The notes under the pieces: model-generated
Seen by the model: the letters and a program-made list of their open reading frames with translations, nothing else
The model's database searches: none
Told to the model about the DNA's origin: nothing
Made by a program: the position numbers and the translations under genes
Shown here: positions 34,723 through 45,878 of the stretch, in pieces
Position numbering within the stretch: the stretch's first letter is position 1
Layout of the letters: each line of letters begins with the position of its first letter
Assembly (NCBI GenBank): GCA_943736015.1
Contig: OX031070.1
Location: 23,953,673 to 24,017,672 of the forward strand
Length of the DNA stretch: 64,000 nt
Origin: Tridacna crocea
Taxonomy: Eukaryota; Mollusca; Bivalvia; Cardiida; Cardiidae
Direction: 5' to 3'

Positions 34723-35422
34723 TTTTCTTTCAATTATCCTTATTCTTGTTCAGTTTCTATTCAAATTTCCACACGAATCCGCTTTTTGAAGTGAAGTTTC
34801 AAAAGCGATTCTTTCCATCTTTCATGATGTTTCTGTATAATTTCGGATCAACATCGCCCATATACATCCATTTTGAAGAAGAGGGATGAAAACTAAAAGA
34901 ATATAACGAAGTTGAAATTTTATTTCAAATATACGCATTCTTCAGTTTTATTTCAAAAATGAACTAGAGTCAAGCTTAACAATCCGACATATAGTCCCGC
35001 TTTTACAAATCCGAACTAGAGTCAAGCCTAAAATCCGACGTAGAGCAACGGCCTTTTTTTAATGCAAGTTTAGATGCTTTTTTTTTCATCTTTGATACTG
35101 TTTCTGCAATGTTTTGGATCAAAATCACCCATATATATTGATTTTAAAATAGATAGATCAATAATAAAAGATTATAGGTCGGTCGAAATTTTATTTCAAA
35201 TATCCAGAGTCAAGCTTAACAGGCCGACGTAGAGTAACGGCCTTTTTTTAAATACAAATTCAAATGCTTTATTTTCCATCTTTCATGATGTTTCTGTAAT
35301 GTTTTGAATGAAAATCACCCATATATATCCATTTTGAAGTAGACGGATGAATATTAAAGGATTACAGCGAGGTTGAAATTTTTATTTCAAAACTGGATTT
35401 TATTTCAAAAGTGGTTCTAACA
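34723..35422 (-). repeat. Right 700-bp TIR of the 7.4-kb element
   Basis: Inverse of 28015-28714 with a few substitutions. Confidence 0.9.
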
Positions 35423-35515
35423 TGGTTACCAGCATTTTCTCCTTTTCCCACAATATTTTCTAAAGGCTTCTTTCTCAGGGGCGTCAAAAGTAGGGATTGT
35501 GTGGTAATGGGTTAA
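35423..35515 (-). mobile_element. Right part of the MITE split by the 7.4-kb element
   Basis: Starts with the duplicated tggtt, then the second arm and L side to TTAA at 35512-35515. Confidence 0.88.
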
Positions 35516-36402
35516 AAAAAAATATCTTTTAAAACCTCATTTTAAGCAATTTCTCCCTCTACAACAATTTTTTCGCAGGCATTTAAGTATTCAAACTTGA
35601 CCATTCATTGTGTATATATTAGACATAGGAAAATGTGTGAGTTACAAGCTTGTTGTATACTAAACTAGACGTATGAAAATCAGTCCAAAAGAGGAAAAAA
35701 AATCAAAAGACATGGGAAGGGATCAAAATATCCCTGTGAAAAGTCATTCATAACCTTGATCTAAGGTCATTTGGATTGAATTGACAGATAAAACAGGACC
35801 TAGCCTTTCAGGAGAATTATCTAGACTTAACTCTCCTTGATAATTATTGAACCAATTACGATCATCACTTAGCCAATTTCTGATATATGGCTTTGGGTAA
35901 TTCCTTATCAAACAAAAGTTTAAGACCTGTCTGTAAAGAAAAATGTACTGAAAACACTTTACTTATAAAAACTTTATTCCTATCCAACAACCATTTACTC
36001 TTAAACTGATGACAAAAGTGAGTGCTTTTTTTGTCACTTCTTTTTTTTTTAAAAATCACTGCATCAAATGTTTCCCTATTCCTCTATGACACTTTCTCAC
36101 TTAAATTTTTGCGTGTTTCCATAATATTCAGTACCAATTCTAACTGTTTCATTTCTATCACTTAAGATATATATCATCATATTTCTGGGTTTCATCAGTA
36201 CCAATCTGGGGTGCTACAGTAACTTGCCAGAGGACAGTCCCACACAACCCTTTGCCACCAGCAGCAGCAGAGCCTAAGTTGATTTGGAATGAAGCCAAGC
36301 AACCAATCTTTTACAGAGTTAAACATTTATATTACTGAACTGAATCCATACAACACTTTAGGAGCACACAGCAAACAATTTAAAATGTTGCAATAAGCTT
36401 AC
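35516..36402. other. AT-rich intron-like sequence
   Basis: Downstream (minus) of the 36.4-kb exon. No further exon or repeat recognised. Confidence 0.4.
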
Positions 36403-36557
36403 CTGCTTTCTGAGATCTTCAATTGTCGGTTGTGTAGCAACAAAATCAAGTTCTGTAATCCTGTTTCCATCTGGGGTTGATGCTTGAGTGATCACCCCTG
36501 CTGATACTGAAGCACATCTCTGTAGAGTATGCGTTGGTACACTGGCACCTTCAAGCG
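36403..36557 (-). CDS. Smoothelin-like protein, third exon seen
   Basis: Minus-strand exon of 155 nt between aaattttag and the donor CAG|gtaagc. Entering in phase 1 (completing the G left by the 53293 exon to GCG, Ala) it reads without a stop: LEGASVPTHTLQRCASVSAG, VITQASTPDGNRITELDFVA, then TQPTIEDLRKQ. The other two frames contain stops. A segment with a V-T-x-S-x-DGxR pattern after the repeat is also seen in vertebrate smoothelins, which supports joining it to the 53-kb exon across a 16.7-kb intron. It ends in phase 0. The GC content is higher than its surroundings. An intervening exon cannot be excluded. Confidence 0.7.
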
Positions 36558-36855
36558 CTAAAATTTAGGAATGAAAGAATTTTTACAGTTCATTTTTTAC
36601 AGCAGTTTCGTATCAAACAGGGGAAAAACCTTATTTGGAAGAAAATATACGAAGGTATAAACAATAGTGGAAAAGTATTTTAACAATTTTTTTCTCCCAC
36701 ATTAAAACCTAGACATTAAAATTGTCACATCCAAAAAAATGACTCTGTATGCTTGAAAATATGTCAAAGATCATAGCATTTGCTTGAAAATAATTCAAAG
36801 TTCAAAACATCTGAATGTACAATGTACATTTTACAGAAATAAATAGAGCAGTTAT

Positions 36856-37030
36856 GATACCCCTTTGCCTAACAATCCTTCATTTTGATAGCTATAAAAA
36901 GGCACTGAAAAAGAAAGCATTAGTTGAAAGCAAAAGTTGCTGGAACTACCCAACATTTTCTTCTTTACCACTGAATGAACCCTACCCTTTCAGGAAGAAT
37001 GTCTTTAAACTTTTTTTGTCTGGTAAAGAT
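36856..37030 (+). mobile_element. Very decayed TTAA hairpin MITE
   Basis: cctaacaatccttcattttga, aacattttcttctttaccac and ttgtctggtaaaga in the right order. Confidence 0.4.
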
Positions 37031-37372
37031 ATTTCTACACAGAGCATATTTGACTAGGAAAGTACATCACCTATGAAAATGGTCATTTTCCTTTTAAAAA
37101 ATCCTTGTGAATCAACTGATAACATGTGTGAAGTAAACTTAAATACTTGAATTACGTGCAGTTCGACTTGTTTTATAAACGAAGGTGTTTTCCTACCAAT
37201 CCTAGATATGTAAACAAGTGACGAGGAATGCTAGGCACAAAAAACAAAATTGTAAGTCAATCAGAGATATTGCGGATCATTAAGAATCTTTATCTAACTG
37301 CAAGGATTGTTCAAGATTGACAAGGTGAAATTTTCTTATCGACCCAGACTACCTGACATCAAAACATCACGG

Positions 37373-37532
37373 TTAACTCTGTCACAAGCGATCCCTGGTT
37401 TTCACAAGCCGGAGAGAAAAGCTTTGGAAACTTTGTTGGAAAAGGATAAAATGCTAGTAACTTTTAATTTGTTGTTTGCAAATGCCTTCAATATGGACCA
37501 GGCTAACTTTTTTGTGGTTTGGTACAGATTTA
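37373..37532 (+). mobile_element. TTAA hairpin MITE, internal deletion
   Basis: TTAA ends kept. The second arm and half of the R side are deleted. Confidence 0.8.
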
Positions 37533-37602
37533 ACAAATATGTTCTACTCTTCACATTGTTGTAAAGAACCAGCATAGTTAAGTTACTAATCTATAATAAC
37601 CT

Positions 37603-37814
37603 TCTCCGAACCATCAAATTTTAGACCCTTCAAAACTGTCTGCAAATGATAAAACAAAAAATGGTATAACAGCATTTTCTCCTTTTCCCACAATGTATTC
37701 TGCCCTTCTCCCCACACAAATTTAAAATTTTAGGTCACACTTATTTTGTCGTTAGCAAAATTTATGCTTTGAATTTGGACTAGTCTAAATTTTTGTTGCT
37801 TGGTTAAGAGTTAA
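37603..37814 (+). mobile_element. TTAA hairpin MITE with rearranged left part
   Basis: The right half is a normal second arm and R side. The left half instead resembles an inverted R side (aaattttagacccttc, tctgcaaatgataaaac), as if made from two R halves. Confidence 0.6.
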
Positions 37815-38223
37815 AGTAAATATCTTCTGAAAATGAAAGAGATCTTGAAATGACATAGACAGAGGATAAGTAAGATGCAGACAACGCTTTGACATTGCCT
37901 TTGAATACAGGCAAACTAAAAACTTACAAATTCAACTTTGAAAGTACCGTATAAATGGTTAAAAATATAAAACATCACCTGTAATCACACTGGAACATGC
38001 AAGTCTGTATGCACAATGTCACATTTCCTTTTATTTACATACTGCAGTCTATCTTTTCAATTTCTTTTTTGACTGATAAAGAAATATTTAGGCACAGATT
38101 GATAGTTGAATTCATAAAAGGCAGCCAAAGAACTTCCAAGTTTTCCCTAGGAGACTAATAGTACCTGTAAACCATGGCCTTGGAACAATACCTGAACTTG
38201 AGTCATGCTATGCGAAAAAAAGT

Positions 38224-38291
38224 TTAACCCATTACCACACAATGATGAATTGTAACAACCCTGAGGAAGAAGCATTCTGAAAACATTGTGG
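38224..38291 (+). mobile_element. Left part of a MITE split by a pearl-like element
   Basis: TTAA, L side and the base of the first arm (aaaacattgtgg). Continues at 39699. Confidence 0.85.
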
Positions 38292-39698
38292 AACAAGAGC
38301 GGCAAATTGTCGCAAGATACGCCCGTCTTACCCAAAGTTGTAAAGGTGGGGCATGCACCGGACAAAATTCAAGTATGAAAAACAACAAAGGGCAATAACT
38401 CAAAAATAAAGCAAGCAAGAGTTGTGATTCCTGTGCACTGCACTCCCCATGGATGAGATCTATCCACCCATGAAATTTCATAACCCTAGCTACTATAGTT
38501 TTGGAGATATGCTCCGTACAAAAATCAAGTATGAAAAACGACAAAGGGCAATAACTCAAAAATTAAGCAAGCAAGAGTTATGATTCTTATGCACTGCACA
38601 CACTCTCGGTAAGATCTATCCAGCCATGAAATTTCATAACCCTAGCTAGTATAGTTTTGGAGATATGCTCCGGACATAATTCAAGTATGAAAAACAACAA
38701 TGGGCAATAACTCAAAAATAAGCGAGCAAGAGTTATGATTCCTGTGCACTGCACTCCCCGTCAATGAGATCTATCCACCCATAAAATTTCATAACCCTAG
38801 CTACTATAGTTTTGGAGATATGCTCCGGACAAAATTCAAGTATGAAAAATGACAAAGGGCAATAACTCAAAAATTAAGCAAGCAAGAGTTATGATTCCTG
38901 TGCACTGCACTCCCCCTCGGTGAGATCAATCCACCCATGAAATTTCATAACACTAGCTACTATAGTTTTGAAGATATGCTCCGGACAAAATTCAAGTATG
39001 AAAAACGACAAAGGGCAATAACTCAAAAATTAAGCAAGCAAGAGTTATGATTCCTGTGCACTGCACTCCCCGTCAATGAGATCTATCCACCCATGAAATT
39101 TCATAACCCTAGCTACTATAGTTTTGGAGATATGCTCCGGACATAATTCAAGTATGAAAAACAACAATGGGCAATAACTCAAAAATTAAGCAAGCAAGAG
39201 TTATGATTCTTGTGCACTGCACTCCCCGTCAATGAGATCTATCCACCCATGAAATTTCATAACCCTAGCTAGTATAGTTTTGGAGATATGCTCCGGACAA
39301 AATTCAAGTATGAAAAACAACAAAGGGCAATAACTCAAAAATTAAGCGAGCAAGAGTTATGATTCTTGTGCACTGCACTCCCCCTTGATGAGATCTATCC
39401 ACCCATGAAATTTCATAACCCTAGCTAGTATAGTTTTGGAGATATGCTCCGGACAAAATTCAAGTATGAAAAACAACAAAGGGCAATAACTCAAAAATTA
39501 AGCGAGCATGAGTTATGATTCTTGTGCACTGCACTCCCCCTCGATGAGATGTATCCACCCATGAAATTTCATAACCCTAGCTAGTATAGTTTTGGAGATA
39601 TGCTCCGGACAAAGAACTGGACGCCGCCCGCCCGCCCGGACGCCCGCCCGCCCGCCACGGGTGATCCCATAATACGTCCCGTCTTCGACGGGCGTATA
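38292..39698 (+). mobile_element. Pearl-like element 3 with a 156-bp tandem core
   Basis: Starts aacaag with a palindrome (gcggcaaattgtcgc). Ends with a hairpin (cccgtc-tt-cgacggg region, 39678-39692) and cgtataaaa. An inverted atacgcccgtc/gacgggcgtat marks both flanks. Inserted in a MITE hairpin arm. A CG-rich (gcccgcccgcc) tract precedes the 3' end. Composition and period resemble the pearl elements of bivalves. Confidence 0.82.
38359..39606 (+). repeat. Eight tandem units of ~156 bp
   Basis: Units begin near 38359, 38515, 38672, 38828, 38983, 39139, 39294 and 39450 with ggacaaaattcaagtatgaa, and end gttttggagatatgctcc. Spacing is 155-157 bp. Units are ~95% alike, with alternating variants (aacaac/gacaaa, caagca/cgagca). 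Confidence 0.93.
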
Positions 39699-39858
39699 AA
39701 AAGGAGAATATGCTAGTAACCAGCATTTTCTCCTTTTTCCACAAAGTTTTCTACCCTATCACAGAAAAATTGCATCATTTGAGCTACTTTGAAATTGTTA
39801 TCTGCAAATGCTTTCAATTTGAATTGGTCTAAAATGTTGCCGATTTGGTAGAAGGCTA
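39699..39858 (+). mobile_element. Right part of the MITE split by pearl-like element 3
   Basis: Resumes aaggagaatatgctagtaac, then the second arm and R side to ctaa. Confidence 0.85.
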
Positions 39859-39867
39859 ATGCAAATC

Positions 39868-40010
39868 CAGCAGACATAATTTTCTTTCCAAACCACCAAC
39901 TGCTTTTCTCACATGCATCAGGTGAGAGAAAGTTTGCCTCAACCTGGTATGGAACTCAAAACCACCAGGTCACAAGTCAGATACACTAACAATTGAACTA
40001 TGAATGGTTC
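39868..40010 (-). mobile_element. SINE fragment of the 9437 type
   Basis: Shares ctttccaaaccaccaactgc, tctcacatgc and aaccaccaggtca with the SINE at 9437-9705, but is truncated and diverged. Confidence 0.7.
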
Positions 40011-40054
40011 TTGAACAAGCATGAAATATACAAATAAGAAACAAGTTTCCACGT

Positions 40055-40119
40055 TTTCACACAGCTCAGCCTGCATGGACTGCACAGGTTGACCTTAGTC
40101 TATACTCTTTGCAAATGCA
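40055..40119. mobile_element. GC-rich bivalve MITE fragment, MITE inserted at its TTAA
   Basis: cagcctgcatggactgcaca, then tttgcaaatgca, then TTAA. The sequence resumes after the inserted copy as ttaaatccctttctacagagc. Confidence 0.65.
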
Positions 40120-40340
40120 TTAACTCATTACCAAAGGACAATATTTAGACGGGTCCAAATTGAAAGCATTTGCAGATGACAAAATAAAAGTGACTGAAAA
40201 TTTGATATTTGTTTTGTGAAAGGTAGAAAACATTGTGGGAAAAGGAGAAATGCTGGTTACCAGCATTTTCTCCTTTTCCAACAATGTTTTCTATAGGTTT
40301 CTTTCTCAGGGGCATCAAAAGTAGGGATTTTGTGGGTTAA
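40120..40340 (-). mobile_element. TTAA hairpin MITE
   Basis: Full length, inserted at a TTAA of the GC-rich MITE family. One base lost in the first arm. Confidence 0.9.
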
Positions 40341-40436
40341 ATCCCTTTCTACAGAGCATTGCTGACATTACCTAGAATGGTATGTGTATATAGCTTTTAA
40401 TCCATAGAGCAAAAAAAAAAAACGGACATTGGCCCT

Positions 40437-40665
40437 TTACTCTTTACTACACAATCCCGGCTTTTAACGACCCTGATAAAGAAGGATTTTTGAAAACATT
40501 TTGGGAAAACGAGAAAATGCTGGTTACCAGCATTTTCTCCTTTTTCCACAATGTTTTCAACCCTGTACAAATCAAATTTTAATTTTTGATTCATATTTAT
40601 TTTGTTGTCTGCAAATGCTTTCAATTTGGACCAGTCCAAAATTTTGTCGTTTGGTAAAGATTTAA
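40437..40665 (+). mobile_element. TTAA hairpin MITE
   Basis: Right TTAA kept, left drifted to ttac. Hairpin intact. Confidence 0.88.
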
Positions 40666-40925
40666 TCCCTCTCTAAGTAAATAGTCATCTAGGATTGACA
40701 GAGATATCCTGGATTGTGATGACGTAAAACACATGAGTGTTATTGAACTATACATTTTGATTCCATTACCTTTAATTATGGACTTGTAACTATGAATCTT
40801 TTGAACATGTTTCATGAGTATTGGACAAAAATTCTGCCCTTTTGCAAGTACACAAGTTTTTACAAGATTTGCTCCAGTGACCTACTTTTTGACCAAACAT
40901 GACCCAATTTGAAAGAAATCATATA

Positions 40926-41857
40926 TACAGTGTTTGAAAAGTAAGGTAACACTTTTGTACATTGAGAACTTGGCTTTAAGATTTTAATTGATGTATGAAA
41001 CATATACATGCATTTAAAATATATACAAGTTTCTTGTGTGAATCAATTTCATTCAATTTTCATTACATTGCATTCTTTTATACATATTTCAAATGAGAAG
41101 TGGCTTTTTGTAACTGGTATTGTTTTTAGTAATTAATGACATTCTCTCAATTCCTTTTGTCTGGACATGTTTGTAAAGTAAATCTGCGGTCCTGAGCATA
41201 TGAAATACCACAATATTTCACAGAAAGAATCTTGTACAGTGAATTGTACTGTATGGTGGGCAATTACATGTACATGTCAAAGTGTTATTGGGCTATATGT
41301 CTTTAACAGCATCTTTAACTTGCAGCCCTGCCTATCGCTTTTGAAAAATGAGCTTGTACTCTACCACGAAATGAAGTCTCCTTAATTAGGAAACAAATGG
41401 TTTATACAGGATGGTGCTATGTCACAGAAATATAATACAGTGATACACATTTTATATGATGCACTTGTTGATAAAGTAATATGAAAACTTATCCAGAGGT
41501 ATAGATAGTGTATTATCATGGCCAACAATCCCAAGCCAGACAGAACAGATATTTAGTCAAAAAACATTAAACATGAAACGATACTGCAATATGTGCTAAA
41601 TTAGTTGACAAGTGCACCATGCATGTATAGCTTGAAAAGAGCCTACAAGACAGTAACACTGAAAATATCATGCCAGAGACAAAAAGCTACTTTTGATTTG
41701 AAATCTGTAATTGAAGAGTGTATTGTAATAAAAATTAAATTAAGTTTTCACACAAAAAAACTATATATCTTATACACAAGTATATCTAATTTCACCTGAA
41801 ATCAGAAGCTATAATTGTAAATGTACAAAAGAGTTACAACTTTCTGAACATCCTGTA
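40926..41857. mobile_element. Non-autonomous mariner-type element
   Basis: ~37-bp imperfect TIRs ending in TA (tacagtgtttgaaaagtaag / inverse of ctttctgaacatcctgta), both followed by ttttgtacat. The first ~250 bp is homologous to the remnant at 31989. Interior AT-rich without a transposase. Confidence 0.7.
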
Positions 41858-42376
41858 GTTTCAAGACAAATATTCTGACCAAGATTAGTGTAATGAGCAT
41901 CAGGCTCAAAATTTGGTGTTCTCAGTGCTACAAGGTTTTCAAAACTTTATCATGTGACCTCACACTGATTTTCAGTACTTATCCAGGAATGGCTGTCCTG
42001 TAAGGTTGGATCCGAACCAAAGAACTAAATGTTTGCTATATTCCAACACCTTGGCCCTTGTGAAAAGGCATAATGCATTATTCAAAGAGAATATTTAACA
42101 ATTATCAGTTTATTAAAGATTCTTGTTTAAACTTAGCATTAGACTTCTACAAACTATTTGCCTGAGGTACAGCTATTAAAGATAAATCATGTTTCAGCCT
42201 TTTATGTGGTTTTGCTTTCCATTGGTCATTTCATTGATTAACCCCCAAGGCCTGAAGATATCATTATGTTGTCAGAATTTACAGACAGAAGGGAATTTTT
42301 TTTTTGAATTGTCAAGCATACATACAAACGAATGTCATTACTAATCATGACCAACCAAGAGATCAACAGTGACCTC
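41858..42376. other. AT-rich non-coding sequence
   Basis: No supported gene. A weak tRNA-like head may lie near 42000-42060 (minus). Confidence 0.35.
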
Positions 42377-42606
42377 AATACCCTTTACTCCATAGATACT
42401 CATTTCTACGCATTGCTTGTAAAAGCCTTTGGAAAACATTGTGGCAAAAGGTGAAATTGCTCATGATGAACAATTTCACCTTTTGCCACAATGTTTTCTA
42501 TGCTATCAAAAGGTGTCATATACACATAAGAAACTGCTTCATCCTTGTTGTTCTTTTGGGGTCAGTTAGAGATACCATAGAAATGCCTTATGTGGTAAAG
42601 GGTTAA
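42377..42606 (+). mobile_element. TTAA hairpin MITE, subfamily B
   Basis: Same ends (ccctttac, ggtaaagggttaa) and size, but different side sequences (tccatagatactcatttcta; agagataccatagaaatgcc). Its hairpin has arms gtggcaaaaggtgaaattgc / gcaatttcaccttttgccac around a short loop. Confidence 0.88.
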
Positions 42607-42654
42607 CATGCACAAGTATACATGTATATAAGCCTAGCTCTGTGAAAAGGATGA

Positions 42655-42883
42655 TTAACCCATTACCAAACGACAAAATTTTAGACTGGTCCAAATTGAA
42701 AGCATTTGCAGACGACAAAATAAAGGTAACTGAAAAATTGAAATTTGTTCTGGGAAGGGTAGAAAACACTGTGGGAAAAGGAGAAAATGCTGGTTACCAG
42801 CATTTTCTCCTTTTCCCACAGTGTTTTCAAAAGGCTTCTTTCTCAGGGGCGTCAAAAGTAGGGATTGTGTGGTAATGGGTTAA
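42655..42883 (-). mobile_element. TTAA hairpin MITE, near consensus
   Basis: Both ends TTAA...CCCATTACC. The perfect hairpin has cactgtggg/cccacagtg matched in both arms. Closely matches the copy at 44934. Confidence 0.94.
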
Positions 42884-43050
42884 TGCATGTGCAAAAAGTA
42901 TCAACCCATGTCAAGAATGTGCAATCTATGTAGGCTGACCTGGACCAATGCTTTGCTTCTGGTTGTATTCCTGTTTGTCAAAGGACCAGCATATGTGTAC
43001 CTTATGATTTGGTTGATTGTCAAACAAAATTAATTTTATGGATCCATGAT

Positions 43051-43321
43051 TATATGGCCTGCAACATGTGAAAAGGGGCATTGGGACGTTTGCTTAAAGT
43101 GTCATCTCCGGTTAGCCTGTGCTGTCCGCGCCGGCTAATCCGAACGACACTTTCCGTTTTTGTGTAATTTTCTGTTTTGGGCAAGTCTATTGTAGCACAA
43201 AATCTAATGTAGTCATAAAGTGCCGTCTTGGGTTAGCCTGGGCGAAGTGCGCAGGCTGATCAGAGATGACACTTTGCGCAAATGTCTGAATGTCCCTTTT
43301 TGTGTGCCACAAGCCATATAA
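43051..43321. mobile_element. GC-rich bivalve MITE, copy B
   Basis: tatggcctgcaacatgtgaa at one end, ccacaagccatata at the other. Internal gcctgtgctgtccgcgccgg and gggcgaagtgcgcaggctga. Confidence 0.85.
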
Positions 43322-43386
43322 TGACTTACTTGGTATTATGGATCACTTTTTATTTTGGAATTATTGTAAAAGTTACAGCTATTATG

Positions 43387-43477
43387 TTAAACCTTTTAAT
43401 CACATAATCCAAACTTTTGACAAGCCTGAGATATGAGGCCTTTGAATGCATTGTAGGAAGAGAGGAAGATGCTGGTA
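43387..43477 (+). mobile_element. TTAA hairpin MITE fragment
   Basis: TTAA, L side and first arm, truncated at the loop. Confidence 0.6.
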
Positions 43478-43479
43478 TT

Positions 43480-44335
43480 TGTGTTGTCCGGTATGGTTAC
43501 TTAAAAGGTTGACTTATTTACAAAATGAAAAGATGTACCAAAGAGAGAGCCTTTCTGAAAAAAATTAAACCCCCATCCTATTTCATAATCTAGTTAAGAT
43601 TGATGCAGGTTGTTAAATCATTTTTTATTAAATACAACAAATTTGTAGGTATTAAGTATGTATACATGTAAATGAAAAACAAAGTTTATTAAACATAGAG
43701 GTTTGACCTCAGAGTGTGTGACCTTTGACCTTTATATATCTGTCTTAAAAATTCTAATTTCAATTTATTTTTCATGGTGTAGTTTAACTCCATAGTACAA
43801 ATGGGATAGAAGTACCAGACAAGACCTTGATATCATAAACAGAATCTGATGGCCTTCTAGTGATCAATGAACAAACTGACTTAATATTTTCTCTATTACC
43901 ATTTTAAGTATTTTCCACTTTGAACAATGACCCATTTTCCCTCGAATACTTTTTATCAATTACGAATTCTAAAGAACCAGGGTTTCCTGCACTCTAAGAG
44001 GCAATATTTTACAATATATAAAAGGTACCCAAGATCAGAACTTATTAAATGCCAAACCAGCAAACAAAAGTAAAAGACACTTAAGTGAAGAGTCAAGTAA
44101 TTAGTTAATAATTGCTGTTCATAGAAGGCTGACAGATTATTAAGTAGTTATTAACTGTTTCAACCCTATCATGACATTTCAAAATCTATCATTTCAAATT
44201 GTCTAGCATTAATCAAACCGGAAGTAGACTGTGCCATGTCAAATGTCACCTCTAATGAATTTAGGATGGAAGATAGATTGGTACTAGGCTTTTTTGATAG
44301 ATGGTCACAAAAATGGTAATCTTAGGTGATACTGA
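43480..44335. other. AT-rich intron-like sequence
   Basis: No supported feature. Confidence 0.4.
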
Positions 44336-44565
44336 CATACCCTTTACCATATAATGCTGACTTTAAATAACCCCGAGAAAGAAGCCTTCAGAAAACATTG
44401 TGAGAAAAGGAGAAAATACTGGTAAACAACATTTTCTTTTTTTCCCCCACAATGTTTTTACCTCTACAAACCCAGATTTCAATTTTTCAGTGACATTCAT
44501 TTTGTGGTCTGCACATGCTTTCAATTAAGTCTAGTCTGAAATTTTAACGTTTGGTACAGAGCTAA
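44336..44565 (+). mobile_element. TTAA hairpin MITE, eroded ends
   Basis: L side with ccctttaccatataatg. Hairpin with several mismatches. Confidence 0.85.
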
Positions 44566-44933
44566 AGGTAATCAAAATCTATTTAAGTATCTGCCAAATA
44601 AAATTCATGTTTTAATGAACACTAGGAGGGAAAGTTATCGACACAAAGCCAGAAAAGAAAAACCTGCTAATAAAAAACAATATCTACATTTTCCACATTT
44701 TCTATTCTATCTGAGCAAACTTCAGTTCATTTGCAAATATCCAATTTTTAAGTCTGCAGAGAATTTGAATTCGAAAGAGTCAACACAGCTTCAGGATTGA
44801 ACCAATAACCTTCAGATTACAAATCCAATCCCAAAACTACAGTGAATACCTAGGGAATTGACATGATCCTTCCAGGTACAAATGATTCTTTCAAGTATTA
44901 TAGGGAGTAGATCCATGGATTCAAACTTGCTAC

Positions 44934-45162
44934 TTAACCCATTACCACACGAGAAAAATTTAGACTGGCCCAAATTGAAAGCATTTGCAGACGACAAATT
45001 AAAGGTGACTGAAAAATTGAAATTTGTTCTGGGAAGGGTAGAAAACACTGTGGGAAAAGGAGAAAATGCTGGTTACCAGCATTTTCTCCTTTTCCCACAG
45101 GGTTTTCAAAAGGCTTTTTTCTCAGGGGCGTCAAAAGTAGGGATTGTGTGGTAATGGGTTAA
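44934..45162 (-). mobile_element. TTAA hairpin MITE, near consensus
   Basis: Full length. The second arm has cccacaggg where the first has cactgtggg. Confidence 0.93.
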
Positions 45163-45740
45163 AAGCCAAATGCAACAAAACTTGGGGGTGGCAAGAGGAA
45201 AAGTTGAAGTGCTGTACATTAGTAAGAAAAATTATATAAATGTTGGTAGAACTAAAAAATACTGTTACTGTATCTTTCACTTTACAATGGTGAACTATTG
45301 ACATTTGGATTTTTTTTTCTATGAGTGAAAGGTGAAAAAGCTACCATACTAAAGGTTTATAAATATTAATAAAATTTAAAGAGATTATTTTGTCATGTAG
45401 TGACCAAACCCTATCAGGACACCTGCTGTATTGGCCTCAATGTAAATAAAATTGACACCAGGGTATCTTTTAATTTGAAAATTGTTAGTATCTACCTGTA
45501 AATATCTTTATACCAGGTTATCTTCTGTACTTCATAACTCAATAATCACGGTTTCTAATCCTTTTCTTCAACCCAACACCAATGAAAATGACTTCTTATA
45601 TTGAATCAGTAGGAAACTTTAGGTGAGTTCAAGGAAACAGAGGTAATTATTATTTATGAAAAGCAACTGCTCCTTTTCCCTCAAAATGTTACATAAAGCT
45701 TATACTTTTACCAAAAAATTATAATATTAATAACTCTGAA
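45163..45740. other. AT-rich intron-like sequence
   Basis: No gene. Beyond it, 45745-45870 holds a faint MITE R half (ttttctccttttccaacac). Confidence 0.4.
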
Positions 45741-45878
45741 GCATTAATTTTCTCCTTTTCCAACACATTTTTCCATTATCCTATGGACAAATCCCATTAT
45801 TTGACCAGAGTTACATCTGTTTTCAGCAAATATTTTCATTAACAGCATGTCTTAATTATTGTCCTATGGTGAAGCAAG

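Larger units (their letters stand above)
28015..35422. mobile_element. 7.4-kb composite DNA element with 700-bp terminal inverted repeats
   Basis: Left TIR 28015-28714 and right TIR 34723-35422 are nearly identical in inverse orientation, with ends TGTTAGAACC / GGTTCTAACA. It is flanked by a 5-bp duplication TGGTT (28010-28014, 35423-35427). Removing it restores the loop gctggttaccagc of the host MITE. The TIRs consist of ~200-bp subrepeats (...atcatgaaagatgg...). The interior holds a mariner remnant, a broken transposase, three hairpin-MITE copies and smaller repeats, and no intact gene. TGT...ACA ends with 5-bp duplications recall integrase-type ends. Tandem-subrepeat TIRs recall foldback elements. 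Superfamily unresolved. Confidence 0.9.

Noticed and set aside
28015..35422. LTR retrotransposon based on TGT...ACA ends and 5-bp duplication
   Set aside because: The 700-bp terminal repeats are inverted, not direct, and there is no primer-binding site or reverse transcriptase.
38147..38559. 111-codon ORF on the minus strand at 38224-38559
   Set aside because: It runs through the 156-bp tandem units and a MITE end.
42642..42875. Open frames such as those reading MTPLRKKPFEN..., KLKAFADDKIK... and MFSTLHKTNFKF..., repeated many times in the window
   Set aside because: They are in-frame translations of the hairpin MITE in either orientation. They recur only with the repeat, are interrupted differently in each copy, and have no start or splice context.
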